In this document: positions 6,513-13,131 of the stretch, piece by piece | How the letters are laid out: the number at the start of each line of letters is the position of its first letter | Position numbering within the stretch: the first letter of the stretch is position 1 | Assembly (NCBI GenBank): GCA_005885085.1 | Contig: VAXY01000052.1 | Span: 6,541 to 22,921 of the forward strand | Length of the DNA: 16,381 nucleotides | Source of the DNA: Actinomycetota bacterium | GTDB taxonomy: Bacteria > Actinomycetota > Thermoleophilia > Gaiellales > Gaiellaceae | Direction of reading: 5' to 3' | Position numbers and translations under genes: made by a program | Notes under the pieces: generated by a model | Databases searched by the model: none | What the model was told of the DNA's origin: nothing | The model's input: the letters and a program-made list of their open reading frames with translations, nothing else

Positions 6513-6794
6513 GTGCCCCGACCCTGGGCCTGGCTGCTCGGTGCGTTCGCGTTGTTCGGCTTCCTGCGCCGTCGCCGCGAGCCCGCCGTTGCGGTGCAGG
6601 ACCCTCGAGCGGAGGAGTTGCGTCGCAAGCTCGAGGAGTCGCGTGCGATCGTCGAGGAACGCGACGAATTCGAGGCCGCGGAGCTCACCGTCGACCTCGC
6701 CGAGCCCGCGCCGGAGGATCCGGAGTCGCGCCGTCACGCCGTGCACGAGGCGGGCCGCGCCGCCGTCGAGCGCATGCGCGGCCTGCGCGGCTAG
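6513..6794 (+). CDS. Small membrane-anchored hypothetical protein
   Basis: A 93-aa protein with an N-terminal hydrophobic segment (about 5-18, WAWLLGAFALFGFL) followed at once by RRRRE, which predicts one membrane anchor with the rest in the cytoplasm. Residues 31-52 are a charged, likely coiled helix (PRAEELRRKLEESRAIVEER). The part around 53-72 is acidic, and a second charged helix ends the protein. I recognise no family. The GTG start is chosen because the hydrophobic segment begins right after it and a TAGCAT -10 lies seven bases upstream. It is divergent from the rpsF operon and convergent with znuB, sharing a CTAG stop. Confidence 0.65.
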   Translation: MPRPWAWLLGAFALFGFLRRRREPAVAVQDPRAEELRRKLEESRAIVEERDEFEAAELTVDLAEPAPEDPESRRHAVHEAGRAAVERMRGLRG

Positions 6795-7585
6795 CCGCGC
6801 AGCACGGAGATCGTCTCGGTGACGAGCACCGCCGCCGCCGCCACGAGCACGGTCGTCCCGCCCGGCGGCAGATCGGCGTAGTACGCGGTCGTGATGCCGG
6901 TCAGCACGGAGGCGAGGCCGATCCCCATCGAGATCACGATCGTCGACCGCATGCTCCAGGCGACCCGCGCCGCGGCGATCACCGGCAGCACCATCAGCGC
7001 GGCGATCAGCAGGATCCCGACGACCCGCATCGAGAGGGCGATCGTCACCGCCGCGAGCGCCGCGGTAAGTGCGTTGAGGGGTGCGACCGGGAGCCCGGCC
7101 ACCCGTGCGCCTTCCTCGTCCACGACGACGGCGACGAGCGGCCGGTAGAGCAACGCGATCAACGCCAACGCGCCGGCGCCGAGGCTCGCGATCACGAAGA
7201 GGTCGGAACGCGTCACGGTCAGGATCGATCCGAACAGGAACTGGAATAGGTTCACGTTGAGCGCCCCCGCTGCGGACACGAGCACGACTCCGCCCGCGAT
7301 GCCGGTGTAGAACACGAGCGCCAGTGCTTGGTCGCCCGCCGTCCTTCGTCGCGCGCGCAGGCCCTCGATCGAGAGCGCGCCGGCGACCGAGACCACGAGT
7401 GCGGTGAGCACGAGCGGAAAGTCGAGCAGGTAGCCGAGCGCGACGCCGGCGAACGCGACATGGCCGATCCCGTCTCCGATCAGGCTGAGCCTGCGCTGTA
7501 CGAGGAAGAAGCCGACCGCGGGCGCCAGGAGCCCGACGACGATGCCGGCGCCGAACGCGAGCCGCATGAATTCGAGGTCAAGCAT
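6791..7585 (-). CDS. znuB: Zinc/manganese ABC transporter permease (ZnuB-like)
   Basis: A 264-aa inner-membrane permease of the ABC-3 family, with about eight hydrophobic segments along its length, moving the metal delivered by the binding protein. Recognisable stretches are GLLAPAVGFFLVQRRLSLIGDGIGHVAFAGVALGYLL at the N-terminus, where the short loop around SLIGDGIGHVAFAGVA is diagnostic of the family, and VVGILLIAALMVLPVIAAARV in the C-terminal half. The ATG at 7585 overlaps the end of the ATPase gene by eight bases, so the two are coupled. It is the last gene of znuA-znuC-znuB and meets the small membrane-protein gene with shared CTAG stops. Zinc is inferred as substrate from the neighbouring zur; manganese cannot be excluded from the permease alone. 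Confidence 0.9.
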   Translation of the reverse strand: MLDLEFMRLAFGAGIVVGLLAPAVGFFLVQRRLSLIGDGIGHVAFAGVALGYLLDFPLVLTALVVSVAGALSIEGLRARRRTAGDQALALVFYTGIAGGVVLVSAAGALNVNLFQFLFGSILTVTRSDLFVIASLGAGALALIALLYRPLVAVVVDEEGARVAGLPVAPLNALTAALAAVTIALSMRVVGILLIAALMVLPVIAAARVAWSMRSTIVISMGIGLASVLTGITTAYYADLPPGGTTVLVAAAAVLVTETISVLRG

Positions 7586-8270
7586 GGACGTGGGAGGGGT
7601 CGTGCCAGACACCTGGCAGGGCCGACGGGGCCCCGTCGAAGACGACGCGCTCGCGGATGAGGACGATCCGCTGGACGAAGTGCTCGACGGCGCCGAACTC
7701 GTGCGAGACGTACAGGATCGTCATCCCGAGCTCGTCCCGCAGGCGCACGAGCAGGGCGGCGAGCGCCTCCTGCGCCTCGATGTCGACCCCTGTCGTCGGC
7801 TCGTCCAGCGCCAGTAGTTCCGGCTCGCCCGCGAGCGCCTTGGCGATGAACGCGCGCTGCTGCTGCCCGCCGGAGAGCGTGGAGAGCCGCCGGTCGGCCT
7901 GCGGCGTCAGCCCGACGCGGTCGATCGCCTCGCGGACGGCTTCGCGGTCGCCATGGCCGAGCGGCCCGAAGAGGCGGGTGCGCGGAACGCGCCCGACGCC
8001 GACGAGCTCCCGAACGGTGAGCGGTGCGTCGATGCCGGTCTGCGCGCGCTGCGGCAGGTACCCGTAACGGTGGAGCAGGACCTCGACGCGGCCCGACGTC
8101 GGCCGCTCGAGGCCGAGCACGAGCCGTAGGAGCGTCGTCTTGCCGCCGCCGTTCGGGCCGGCGATCGCGACAAACTCGCCGCGCTGCACCTCGAGCTCGA
8201 CGTCACGCAGGACCGGCGTGCCGTGCGCGTACGCGAAGGAGACGTGCTCGAGCCGGAGCGCTAGCGACAC
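7578..8270 (-). CDS. znuC: Zinc ABC transporter ATP-binding protein (ZnuC-like)
   Basis: A 230-aa cytoplasmic ATPase that powers the metal permease. Walker A is GPNGGGKTT (38-46), the Q-loop region is GYLPQRAQ (70-77), the signature is LSGGQQQRAF (132-141), Walker B is LLALDEPT (152-159), and the switch His is in YVSHEF (His190). PRTRLFGP in the helical part is typical of the metal-chelate ABC group. The GTG at 8270 overlaps the end of the znuA gene by ten bases, and the 3' end overlaps znuB, so the three cistrons form a tightly coupled operon. Substrate assignment rests on the neighbours. Confidence 0.92.
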   Translation of the reverse strand: MSLALRLEHVSFAYAHGTPVLRDVELEVQRGEFVAIAGPNGGGKTTLLRLVLGLERPTSGRVEVLLHRYGYLPQRAQTGIDAPLTVRELVGVGRVPRTRLFGPLGHGDREAVREAIDRVGLTPQADRRLSTLSGGQQQRAFIAKALAGEPELLALDEPTTGVDIEAQEALAALLVRLRDELGMTILYVSHEFGAVEHFVQRIVLIRERVVFDGAPSALPGVWHDPSHVHA

Positions 8271-9118
8271 GCAAGCGCGGTACGGAGGTTGGCCAGGTTC
8301 TTCCGCATCAGCGTGAAGTAGTCGTCACCGTTCTTCTGCTCGGACGGCGTCAGCCCTTCGATCGGGTCGAGGACGGCAGTGTGCGCGCCGACCTCCCGGG
8401 CGACCGTGTCCGCCAGGCGGGGCGAGACGAGCGTCTCGAAGAACACCGTCGTCGCATGCGTGCGCCGCACGAGCCGGACGACGGCGGCCAGTTGCTTCGG
8501 GGACGGCTCCGATTCGGGCGTGAGCCCGGTGATCGGAACCTGCGTCAGGCCGTAGCGCTGCGCGAGGTAACCGAAGGCGGCGTGGCTCGTAACGATCTCC
8601 TTCCGCGTGCAGTGCTGCAGCCCGCGGCGGTAATCGGCGTCGAGCCGGCGCAGCTTCGCGTCGAAGGCGCGCGCGGGGTGGTGGAGCACGCTGCCGATGT
8701 GCCTCGCGACCTGCTCGAACAGCACCGGATTGAGCCACACGTGCGGATCGGCGGTAAGGCCGGCTTCCTGTCCGGCGGCGCTGTGCAGCGGCAGCCCGGC
8801 GAGCACGTCGACGGTCGTGCCGTGCGCCTGGTCGACCGCCTTGCTCACGGCCGGCTGGAAGCCGTGGCTGAGGTAGAAGACGACGTCTGCGCTCTCGATC
8901 CGGCCGACGGCCCGAGGTGTCAGTTCGAGGTCGTGCGGCTCGGCGCCGGGCGGGGTCAGGTTGACAACGTCGTAGCCCGGCCCGCCGATTTGCTCGGCTG
9001 CGTAGGCGATGGGGTAGAAGGCCGCGACGACGGTCTTGCCTCCGCTCGCGCTGCCGCTGGAGCCGCAGCCCGCGAGCACTCCGGCAGAGACGAGAATGAG
9101 AACGATTTTCGATTTCAT
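8261..9118 (-). CDS. znuA: Zinc-binding lipoprotein of ABC transporter (ZnuA-like)
   Basis: A 285-aa extracytoplasmic cluster A-I metal-binding protein that hands Zn2+ to the ZnuB permease. The signal peptide ends in a lipobox (LAGC, Cys18), predicting lipid anchoring, followed by a Ser/Gly linker. Metal ligands by family position are His62 (EPHDLELTP), His126 (ADPHVWLNP), His179 (VTSHAAFGYLAQRYGL) and an acidic residue in LDPIEGLTPSE (Asp251 or nearby). The His-rich loop of many ZnuA proteins is missing, and only a short stretch (LHSAAGQEAGLTADPH) is left there. The ATG at 9118 is preferred over 9133: it starts the Lys-rich n-region, and a TATCTT -10 ends six bases before it, suggesting a leaderless transcript. 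It is divergent from zur. Confidence 0.92.
   Translation of the reverse strand: MKSKIVLILVSAGVLAGCGSSGSASGGKTVVAAFYPIAYAAEQIGGPGYDVVNLTPPGAEPHDLELTPRAVGRIESADVVFYLSHGFQPAVSKAVDQAHGTTVDVLAGLPLHSAAGQEAGLTADPHVWLNPVLFEQVARHIGSVLHHPARAFDAKLRRLDADYRRGLQHCTRKEIVTSHAAFGYLAQRYGLTQVPITGLTPESEPSPKQLAAVVRLVRRTHATTVFFETLVSPRLADTVAREVGAHTAVLDPIEGLTPSEQKNGDDYFTLMRKNLANLRTALACR
9097..9111. promoter_or_regulatory. Putative Zur/Fur-family operator at the znuA-zur junction
   Basis: TGAGAACGATTTTCG matches 11 of 15 positions of the classical 7-1-7 Fur-family box TGATAATGATTATCA and resembles the actinobacterial Zur box core GAAAACGGTTTTC. It overlaps znuA codons 3-7 and lies about 18-32 bases upstream of the zur -10, so one bound dimer could block both promoters. 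A zur gene next to a zinc transporter supports the reading. The half-sites are imperfect. Confidence 0.5.
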
Positions 9119-9124
9119 GTTCGG

Positions 9125-9134
9125 AAGATACACT
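9125..9134. promoter_or_regulatory. Putative symmetric bidirectional -10 element (znuA / zur)
   Basis: AAGATACACT (form ANNNTANNNT) lies in the 22-bp space between the two start codons. On the plus strand TACACT ends six bases before the zur GTG (9141). On the minus strand TATCTT ends six bases before the znuA ATG (9118). Both transcripts would therefore be leaderless, and the two hexamers share the central TA. No Shine-Dalgarno can fit on either side. Confidence 0.55.
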
Positions 9135-9140
9135 GAGATC

Positions 9141-9566
9141 GTGAGCTGGACGAGTGACGCGCTGGAATCCCTCGAGGTCGCCGGCCATCGGCGTGGCGGT
9201 GCGCGGGCGGCAGTGGTCGAGCTGCTCGGGCGTCAGAATTGCTGCCTCAGCGCCCAGGAGATCTTCGACCAGCTCCGCAAGGCCCGGCGGCCCGTCGGAA
9301 TCGCGTCGGTCTACCGGGCGCTCGAGGCGCTGGCCGAGCTCCGGCTCGTCAAGCGTGTCGAGGCGGGCGACGGGATTGCGCGCTTCGAGCCGGCGCCCGT
9401 CGACGGCGATCATCACCATCACCTGGTTTGCCGGGACTGCGGCAAGGTGGAGGCATTCAGCGACTCGCGGCTCGAGCGTGCGATCGACCGCGTCGCCGGT
9501 GGGCTCGGCTATTCCGTCGACGAGCACGAGGTCGTGCTGGTCGGCGCCTGCGCCGACTGCAGCTAG
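9141..9566 (+). CDS. zur: Fur-family zinc uptake regulator (Zur)
   Basis: A 141-aa metal-sensing repressor. The winged-helix part includes LSAQEIFDQLRKARRPVGIASVYRALEALAELRLV (about 36-70). The dimerisation part has the His cluster DHHHHLVCRDCG (90-101) and a C-terminal CADC. Cys97/Cys100 and Cys137/Cys140 form the structural zinc site known in the family, and the His residues contribute to sensing. Zur rather than Fur is inferred from the znuACB operon directly divergent from it and a Zur-like box at the junction. The GTG at 9141 is the only start that leaves room for the promoter; the longer frame to 9036 runs antisense into znuA. It converges on the amidase gene with a shared CTAG stop. 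Autoregulation is likely. Confidence 0.9.
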   Translation: MSWTSDALESLEVAGHRRGGARAAVVELLGRQNCCLSAQEIFDQLRKARRPVGIASVYRALEALAELRLVKRVEAGDGIARFEPAPVDGDHHHHLVCRDCGKVEAFSDSRLERAIDRVAGGLGYSVDEHEVVLVGACADCS

Positions 9567-10153
9567 CGGCTGAGCAGGAAGGCCTCGGCGCCGGCGGTGA
9601 GCCCGCGCGCGACCTTTAGCTGGTACGCGCGCGTCCGGAGGAGCCGTGCTTCGGTCGGGTTCGTCAAGCCTGTCAGGTCTGAGCGCAGGATCAGCCCGAC
9701 GTCCTTCGCGCCGGTCGAGCCCACCACCGCGGCCTGCACCTTGCGCGCGGCACGCAGGCTCGCCGCGTAGATGTCGTCAGTCCAGCCGCGGTGGAACGCC
9801 GGGACGAGCGTCTTGACGCCGTGCTGCGAGGAGTCGGAGGAGCCGTCGGCGTGGATGCGGACCATCAAGGCCGCGTGCCGGATGTTGCAGAAGCGGGCGC
9901 GTGCGATGTTGCCGCCCGCGTACGTCGGACCGGTGCGCGTCATCGCGACCCGGTAGCCGTCCCGCTGGAGCAGCGCGCGCGTGCGCAGTGCGATTGCGAG
10001 CGCAACCGGCGCCTCGCCGGGAGCCCCGCCCCCGTCCTTGATCTTCCTCACGCTCGAGCCCGGGCCGATCGGCTCCGTCTGGCGTCCGACCGCGGGGAGG
10101 GTGCCGTGGCCGGGATCGAGGCAGACGAGGGGGGTTGGCGCAACCGCGAACAC
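9563..10153 (-). CDS. N-acetylmuramoyl-L-alanine amidase (Amidase_3)
   Basis: A 196-aa zinc-dependent amidase that cleaves the bond between MurNAc and L-Ala in peptidoglycan. Family marks are LVCLDPGHG (first His ligand), GAPGEAPVALAIALRTR (Glu ligand), GYRVAMTRTGPTY, RARFCNIRHAALMVRIHADG (third ligand His), and GLTNPTEARLLRT in the C-terminal part that normally holds the catalytic Glu. The GTG at 10153 places the start just ahead of the first strand. A TTG at 10201 would add 16 residues but would overlap the divergent phospholipase gene. No signal peptide or cell-wall-binding repeats are visible, so how it reaches its substrate is unclear. A long N-terminal leader may be missing, or the domain may be exported by another route. 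It converges on zur with a shared CTAG stop. Confidence 0.82.
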   Translation of the reverse strand: MFAVAPTPLVCLDPGHGTLPAVGRQTEPIGPGSSVRKIKDGGGAPGEAPVALAIALRTRALLQRDGYRVAMTRTGPTYAGGNIARARFCNIRHAALMVRIHADGSSDSSQHGVKTLVPAFHRGWTDDIYAASLRAARKVQAAVVGSTGAKDVGLILRSDLTGLTNPTEARLLRTRAYQLKVARGLTAGAEAFLLSR

Positions 10154-10170
10154 GGGCAGGAAGTGTGCCT

Positions 10171-11613
10171 GTGGGAGTGCGGCTGGCCGTCGACAAGGCA
10201 ATCGGAGACATCGCCGAGCGCGTGGTGCGGAATCATCACCGGCGCCGGCTGCGCAGGCTGGGCTGGGGGCGGGCGCTCGATCCGGCCGACGGGGAGCTCT
10301 GGACGGCGGGCGAGCCGCCGCCGCGCGCCGGGTGCTCGCTCGAGGTGCTGGTCGACGGAGCGGAGGCCCTGCCGCGGCTCGCAGTGGAGCTCAGGCGTGC
10401 CCGTTCGCATGTCCATCTCGCGGGTTGGTACATCTCGCCCGACTTCGCACTTGCGCGCGACGGCGAACGGATCGAGCTGCGGACCCTGCTGGCCGAGCTC
10501 GCGGAGCGCATGCCTGTGCGCATGCTCCTCTGGGCAGGCTCGCCGTTGCCGCTCTTCCACCCCGACCGCCAGGACGTCGCCGGCGTCCGGCACGCGCTGA
10601 CCTTCGGCACGAAGATCGAGCTCGCGACCGACTCCAAAGAACGGCCGCTGCACTGCCACCACGAAAAGGTCGTGATCATCGACGACCGCGTCGCGTTCGT
10701 CGGGGGCATCGACCTGACCACGTACGCGGGCGATCGTTTCGACTCGCCTGCGCACGAGGCGCGCGGCGACGTGGGCTGGCACGATGCGCTCTGCGTCCTG
10801 CGCGGACCCGCCGTCGCCGACGTGGCAACCCACTTTCGACAGCGTTGGGAAGCGGTCACGGGCGATGCGCTCCCGCGGCCGAGACGACCGCGTCCTGCGG
10901 GGGACGTCCACGTCCAGGTCGTGCGCACCGTTCCGGAGCGGATCTACGACTCGGTTGGCGGCGGCGAGTTCCGGATCCTGGAGGCCTACACGCGTGCGCT
11001 TCGCTCCGCTGAGCGGCTCATCTACCTCGAGAACCAGTTTCTCTGGTCGAGCGAGATCGCCGAGATCCTGGAGCGGAAGCTCGAGCGTCCGCCGTCGGAC
11101 GAGTTCCGGCTCGTGATCGTCCTGCCCGCGCATCCCAACGACGGGCGCGACGACACCCGCGGCCAGCTGGCCGACCTGATCGAGTGTGACGCCGGCGACG
11201 GCCGCGTGCTGGCGTGCTCGCTGTTCGCGCTCGGCGAGCTGGGACCGTCTCCCGTGTACGTCCACGCCAAGATCGGGATCGTCGACGACCGCTGGCTGAC
11301 GCTTGGATCCGCGAACCTGAACGAGCATTCCCTGTTCAACGACACGGAGCTGAACGTCGTCACGTGCGACGCCGAGCTCGCCCGGCGGACTCGTCTGCGT
11401 CTCTGGGCCGAGCACCTGCAGCGCCCGGTGGGCGAGGTCTCGGGCGACCCGACGCGTGTCGTGGACGAGGTCTGGAAGCCGATCGCCGAGGAACAGGACG
11501 CCCGCCGCCGGCGCGGCGAGCCGTTCACCCACCGCCTGTGTCTCCTGCCTCACGTCTCGAGGCGGACCCGCCGTCTGCTCGGCCCGCTGCAGGGCTTGCT
11601 CGTCGACGGCTAG
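10171..11613 (+). CDS. Phospholipase D / cardiolipin synthase-like protein with two HKD motifs
   Basis: A 480-aa enzyme of the PLD superfamily, which transfers phosphatidyl groups or hydrolyses phosphodiesters through a phospho-His intermediate. Both catalytic motifs are present: HEKVVIID (164-171), followed by GGIDLT, and HAKIGIVD (365-372), followed by GSANLNEHS. The spacing of about 200 residues is typical of two-domain PLDs. The first half also has VHLAGWYISPDFALARDG, and ENQFLWSSEIAEIL lies between the motifs. No N-terminal transmembrane helices like those of classical cardiolipin synthases are seen. The GTG at 10171 has AGGAAG (10158-10163) seven bases upstream. A GTG six bases earlier and a TTG at 10135 are less likely. 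It is divergent from the amidase gene (17 bp apart) and followed by the PASTA gene after 33 bp, possibly as one unit. Confidence 0.88.
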   Translation: MGVRLAVDKAIGDIAERVVRNHHRRRLRRLGWGRALDPADGELWTAGEPPPRAGCSLEVLVDGAEALPRLAVELRRARSHVHLAGWYISPDFALARDGERIELRTLLAELAERMPVRMLLWAGSPLPLFHPDRQDVAGVRHALTFGTKIELATDSKERPLHCHHEKVVIIDDRVAFVGGIDLTTYAGDRFDSPAHEARGDVGWHDALCVLRGPAVADVATHFRQRWEAVTGDALPRPRRPRPAGDVHVQVVRTVPERIYDSVGGGEFRILEAYTRALRSAERLIYLENQFLWSSEIAEILERKLERPPSDEFRLVIVLPAHPNDGRDDTRGQLADLIECDAGDGRVLACSLFALGELGPSPVYVHAKIGIVDDRWLTLGSANLNEHSLFNDTELNVVTCDAELARRTRLRLWAEHLQRPVGEVSGDPTRVVDEVWKPIAEEQDARRRRGEPFTHRLCLLPHVSRRTRRLLGPLQGLLVDG

Positions 11614-11646
11614 TTCAATAATCGTCAGCCCGGGCAACTTGACGCC

Positions 11647-13041
11647 ATGGCAACGCGCCGGGAGCTTCCCGCCGACGTCGCTGCAGCCTTCGACCGCGTC
11701 CCCGAGGCGGGCGATCGTTTCGCGGCCCTGCCGCCCGAGCGGCAGCTCGAGTGGCTGGACTGGATCGACCGTGCCCGCGGGCGGAGGCGCGCCGCGCGGA
11801 TCGACGAGGCGATCCGGGGCCTCTTGCCGTCCACGACGGCGAGCGAGGAGGAGATCGCGGAGCCGGTCGGACCGCCGCCGGAGCGCTACTGGTGGCTCTG
11901 GCTGTTGTTGCTGCTGCTGCTCGTGATCGGCGGCCTGCTGGCGTGGTGGCTGCTGACGCGGGGGAACGACAAGTCGACCGTCCCGAACGTGATCGGGCTC
12001 CGTTCGCGCGTTGCGATCACACGGATCGAGGACCGTCACCTGAAGGCCGCGCCGCTGCAAGGGCAGAGCGAGCGGCCGCCCGACGTCGTCTTCGCCCAGC
12101 GGCCGGGTGCCGGCACGCAGTTGCGTCACGGACAGACCGTCGTGATCTCGATCTCGAGCGGGCGGCTCGCCGTCCCCGACGTCACGTCGTTGCCGCTGGC
12201 CGACGCGCAGCAGCAGCTGACGGCGGCCGGATTCAAGAGCGCCGTGAAGCGTGTCGCATCGTCGCGCCCGAAGGGCGTCGTCGTGGAGCAGTCCCCGGTT
12301 GCGGGCGTCACGGCTGTACGCGGCACAACGGTGAACCTGAACGTTTCCAGCGGCGCCAAGCCCGTGATCGTCCCGCAGGTCGTCGGGCAGTCCCAGGGAT
12401 CGGCCGTGAACGCCTTGACGGGCGTCGGGCTGAAGCCGGTCTTGCACAACGTGCCGTCGACGAAGCCCGTAGGCACCGTGGTCGCGCAGAAACCGGCCGC
12501 CGGCAACGAGGTGGACAAGGGCTCGAAGGTGACGCTGAACGTCTCGACCGGCACCGGGCCCTCGACGACGACGACCACGACCGCGACGACGGCGACGACG
12601 ACCGTGGGCACGACGACGGCAGCGTCGGCCGTACGTGTCCCGCGCGTCATCGGGGTTGCGCAGACGCGGGCGCTGCGCGGGCTGAACCTCCTCGGCTTGC
12701 GGCCGACCGTCGTGTACCGGCGCTCCGCCCAGCCGGTGAACCGCGTGCTGTCGCAAGCACCGGCTCCCGGAACGAGGCTGCGCCCTGGCGCGCGGGTGCC
12801 GCTGGTCGTCTCCGCCGGCCCGAACCCACAGCCCGCCACGTCAGTCCCGAACGTGGTCGGCCAGGATCAGGCGACCGCGGCCGGCACGCTGCGCTCGGCT
12901 GGGTTCCGCGTCGTCGTGCTCAACCGCCCGACGACGAACCAGAGCAAGGACGGGCTCGTCATCGACGAACAGCCCCATGCCGGCTCCAGCATTCCGGGCG
13001 GCTCACAAGTGACGATCTTCGTCGGTCGCTTCTCAGGCTGA
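11647..13041 (+). CDS. OmdA/YdeI-like domain fused to a membrane helix and five PASTA domains
   Basis: A 464-aa protein. Residues 6-60 (ELPADVAAAFDRVPEAGDRF, LPPERQLEWLDWIDRAR, RRAARIDEAIRGL) resemble the OmdA/YdeI 'bacteriocin-protection' domain. Residues 82-104 are one membrane helix. Outside it lie five PASTA repeats, each opening VP-x-V and closing on a beta strand: 111-171, 175-236, 241-301, 330-389 and 399-459. A Thr-rich linker (305-325) parts repeats 3 and 4. PASTA domains usually bind peptidoglycan fragments or lipid II and sit on Ser/Thr kinases or penicillin-binding proteins. No kinase motif is present. The orientation should be N-terminus inside, PASTA outside. A role as a wall sensor or anchor is inferred. 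The ATG at 11647 lacks a clear Shine-Dalgarno. It follows the PLD gene, in a neighbourhood with a wall amidase. Confidence 0.85.
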   Translation: MATRRELPADVAAAFDRVPEAGDRFAALPPERQLEWLDWIDRARGRRRAARIDEAIRGLLPSTTASEEEIAEPVGPPPERYWWLWLLLLLLLVIGGLLAWWLLTRGNDKSTVPNVIGLRSRVAITRIEDRHLKAAPLQGQSERPPDVVFAQRPGAGTQLRHGQTVVISISSGRLAVPDVTSLPLADAQQQLTAAGFKSAVKRVASSRPKGVVVEQSPVAGVTAVRGTTVNLNVSSGAKPVIVPQVVGQSQGSAVNALTGVGLKPVLHNVPSTKPVGTVVAQKPAAGNEVDKGSKVTLNVSTGTGPSTTTTTTATTATTTVGTTTAASAVRVPRVIGVAQTRALRGLNLLGLRPTVVYRRSAQPVNRVLSQAPAPGTRLRPGARVPLVVSAGPNPQPATSVPNVVGQDQATAAGTLRSAGFRVVVLNRPTTNQSKDGLVIDEQPHAGSSIPGGSQVTIFVGRFSG

Positions 13042-13042
13042 G

Positions 13043-13101
13043 GGAGCCCGGCGTTGCCCCAGCCGGCGGACCGGCCGCCACAGTGAAGCGCGCCGGGCTC
13101 C
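13043..13101 (+). terminator. Nested inverted repeat after the PASTA gene
   Basis: An 11-bp perfect inverted repeat (13043-13053 with 13091-13101) encloses 37 bases that hold a second small stem (GCCGG 13062-13066 with CCGGC 13071-13075). It begins one base after the TGA. There is no U-tract, so it may be a Rho-type or structural 3' end rather than a classical intrinsic terminator, or part of the leader of the next gene. Confidence 0.35.
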
Positions 13102-13131
13102 GACGAGAGAGACCCGGGCCCGAGGTAAAAC

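Noticed and set aside
8024..9136. A long plus-strand ORF opposite znuA and znuC
   Set aside because: Shadow of two well-supported minus-strand genes; no recognisable motif.
12560..12625. A microsatellite or CRISPR-like repeat of ACG triplets
   Set aside because: It encodes the Thr-rich linker between PASTA repeats 3 and 4 in frame; ordinary low-complexity coding sequence.
10048..12756. A 902-codon minus-strand ORF opposite the PLD and PASTA genes
   Set aside because: The plus strand carries clear HKD and PASTA motifs; the antisense frame is open only because of GC-rich codon bias.
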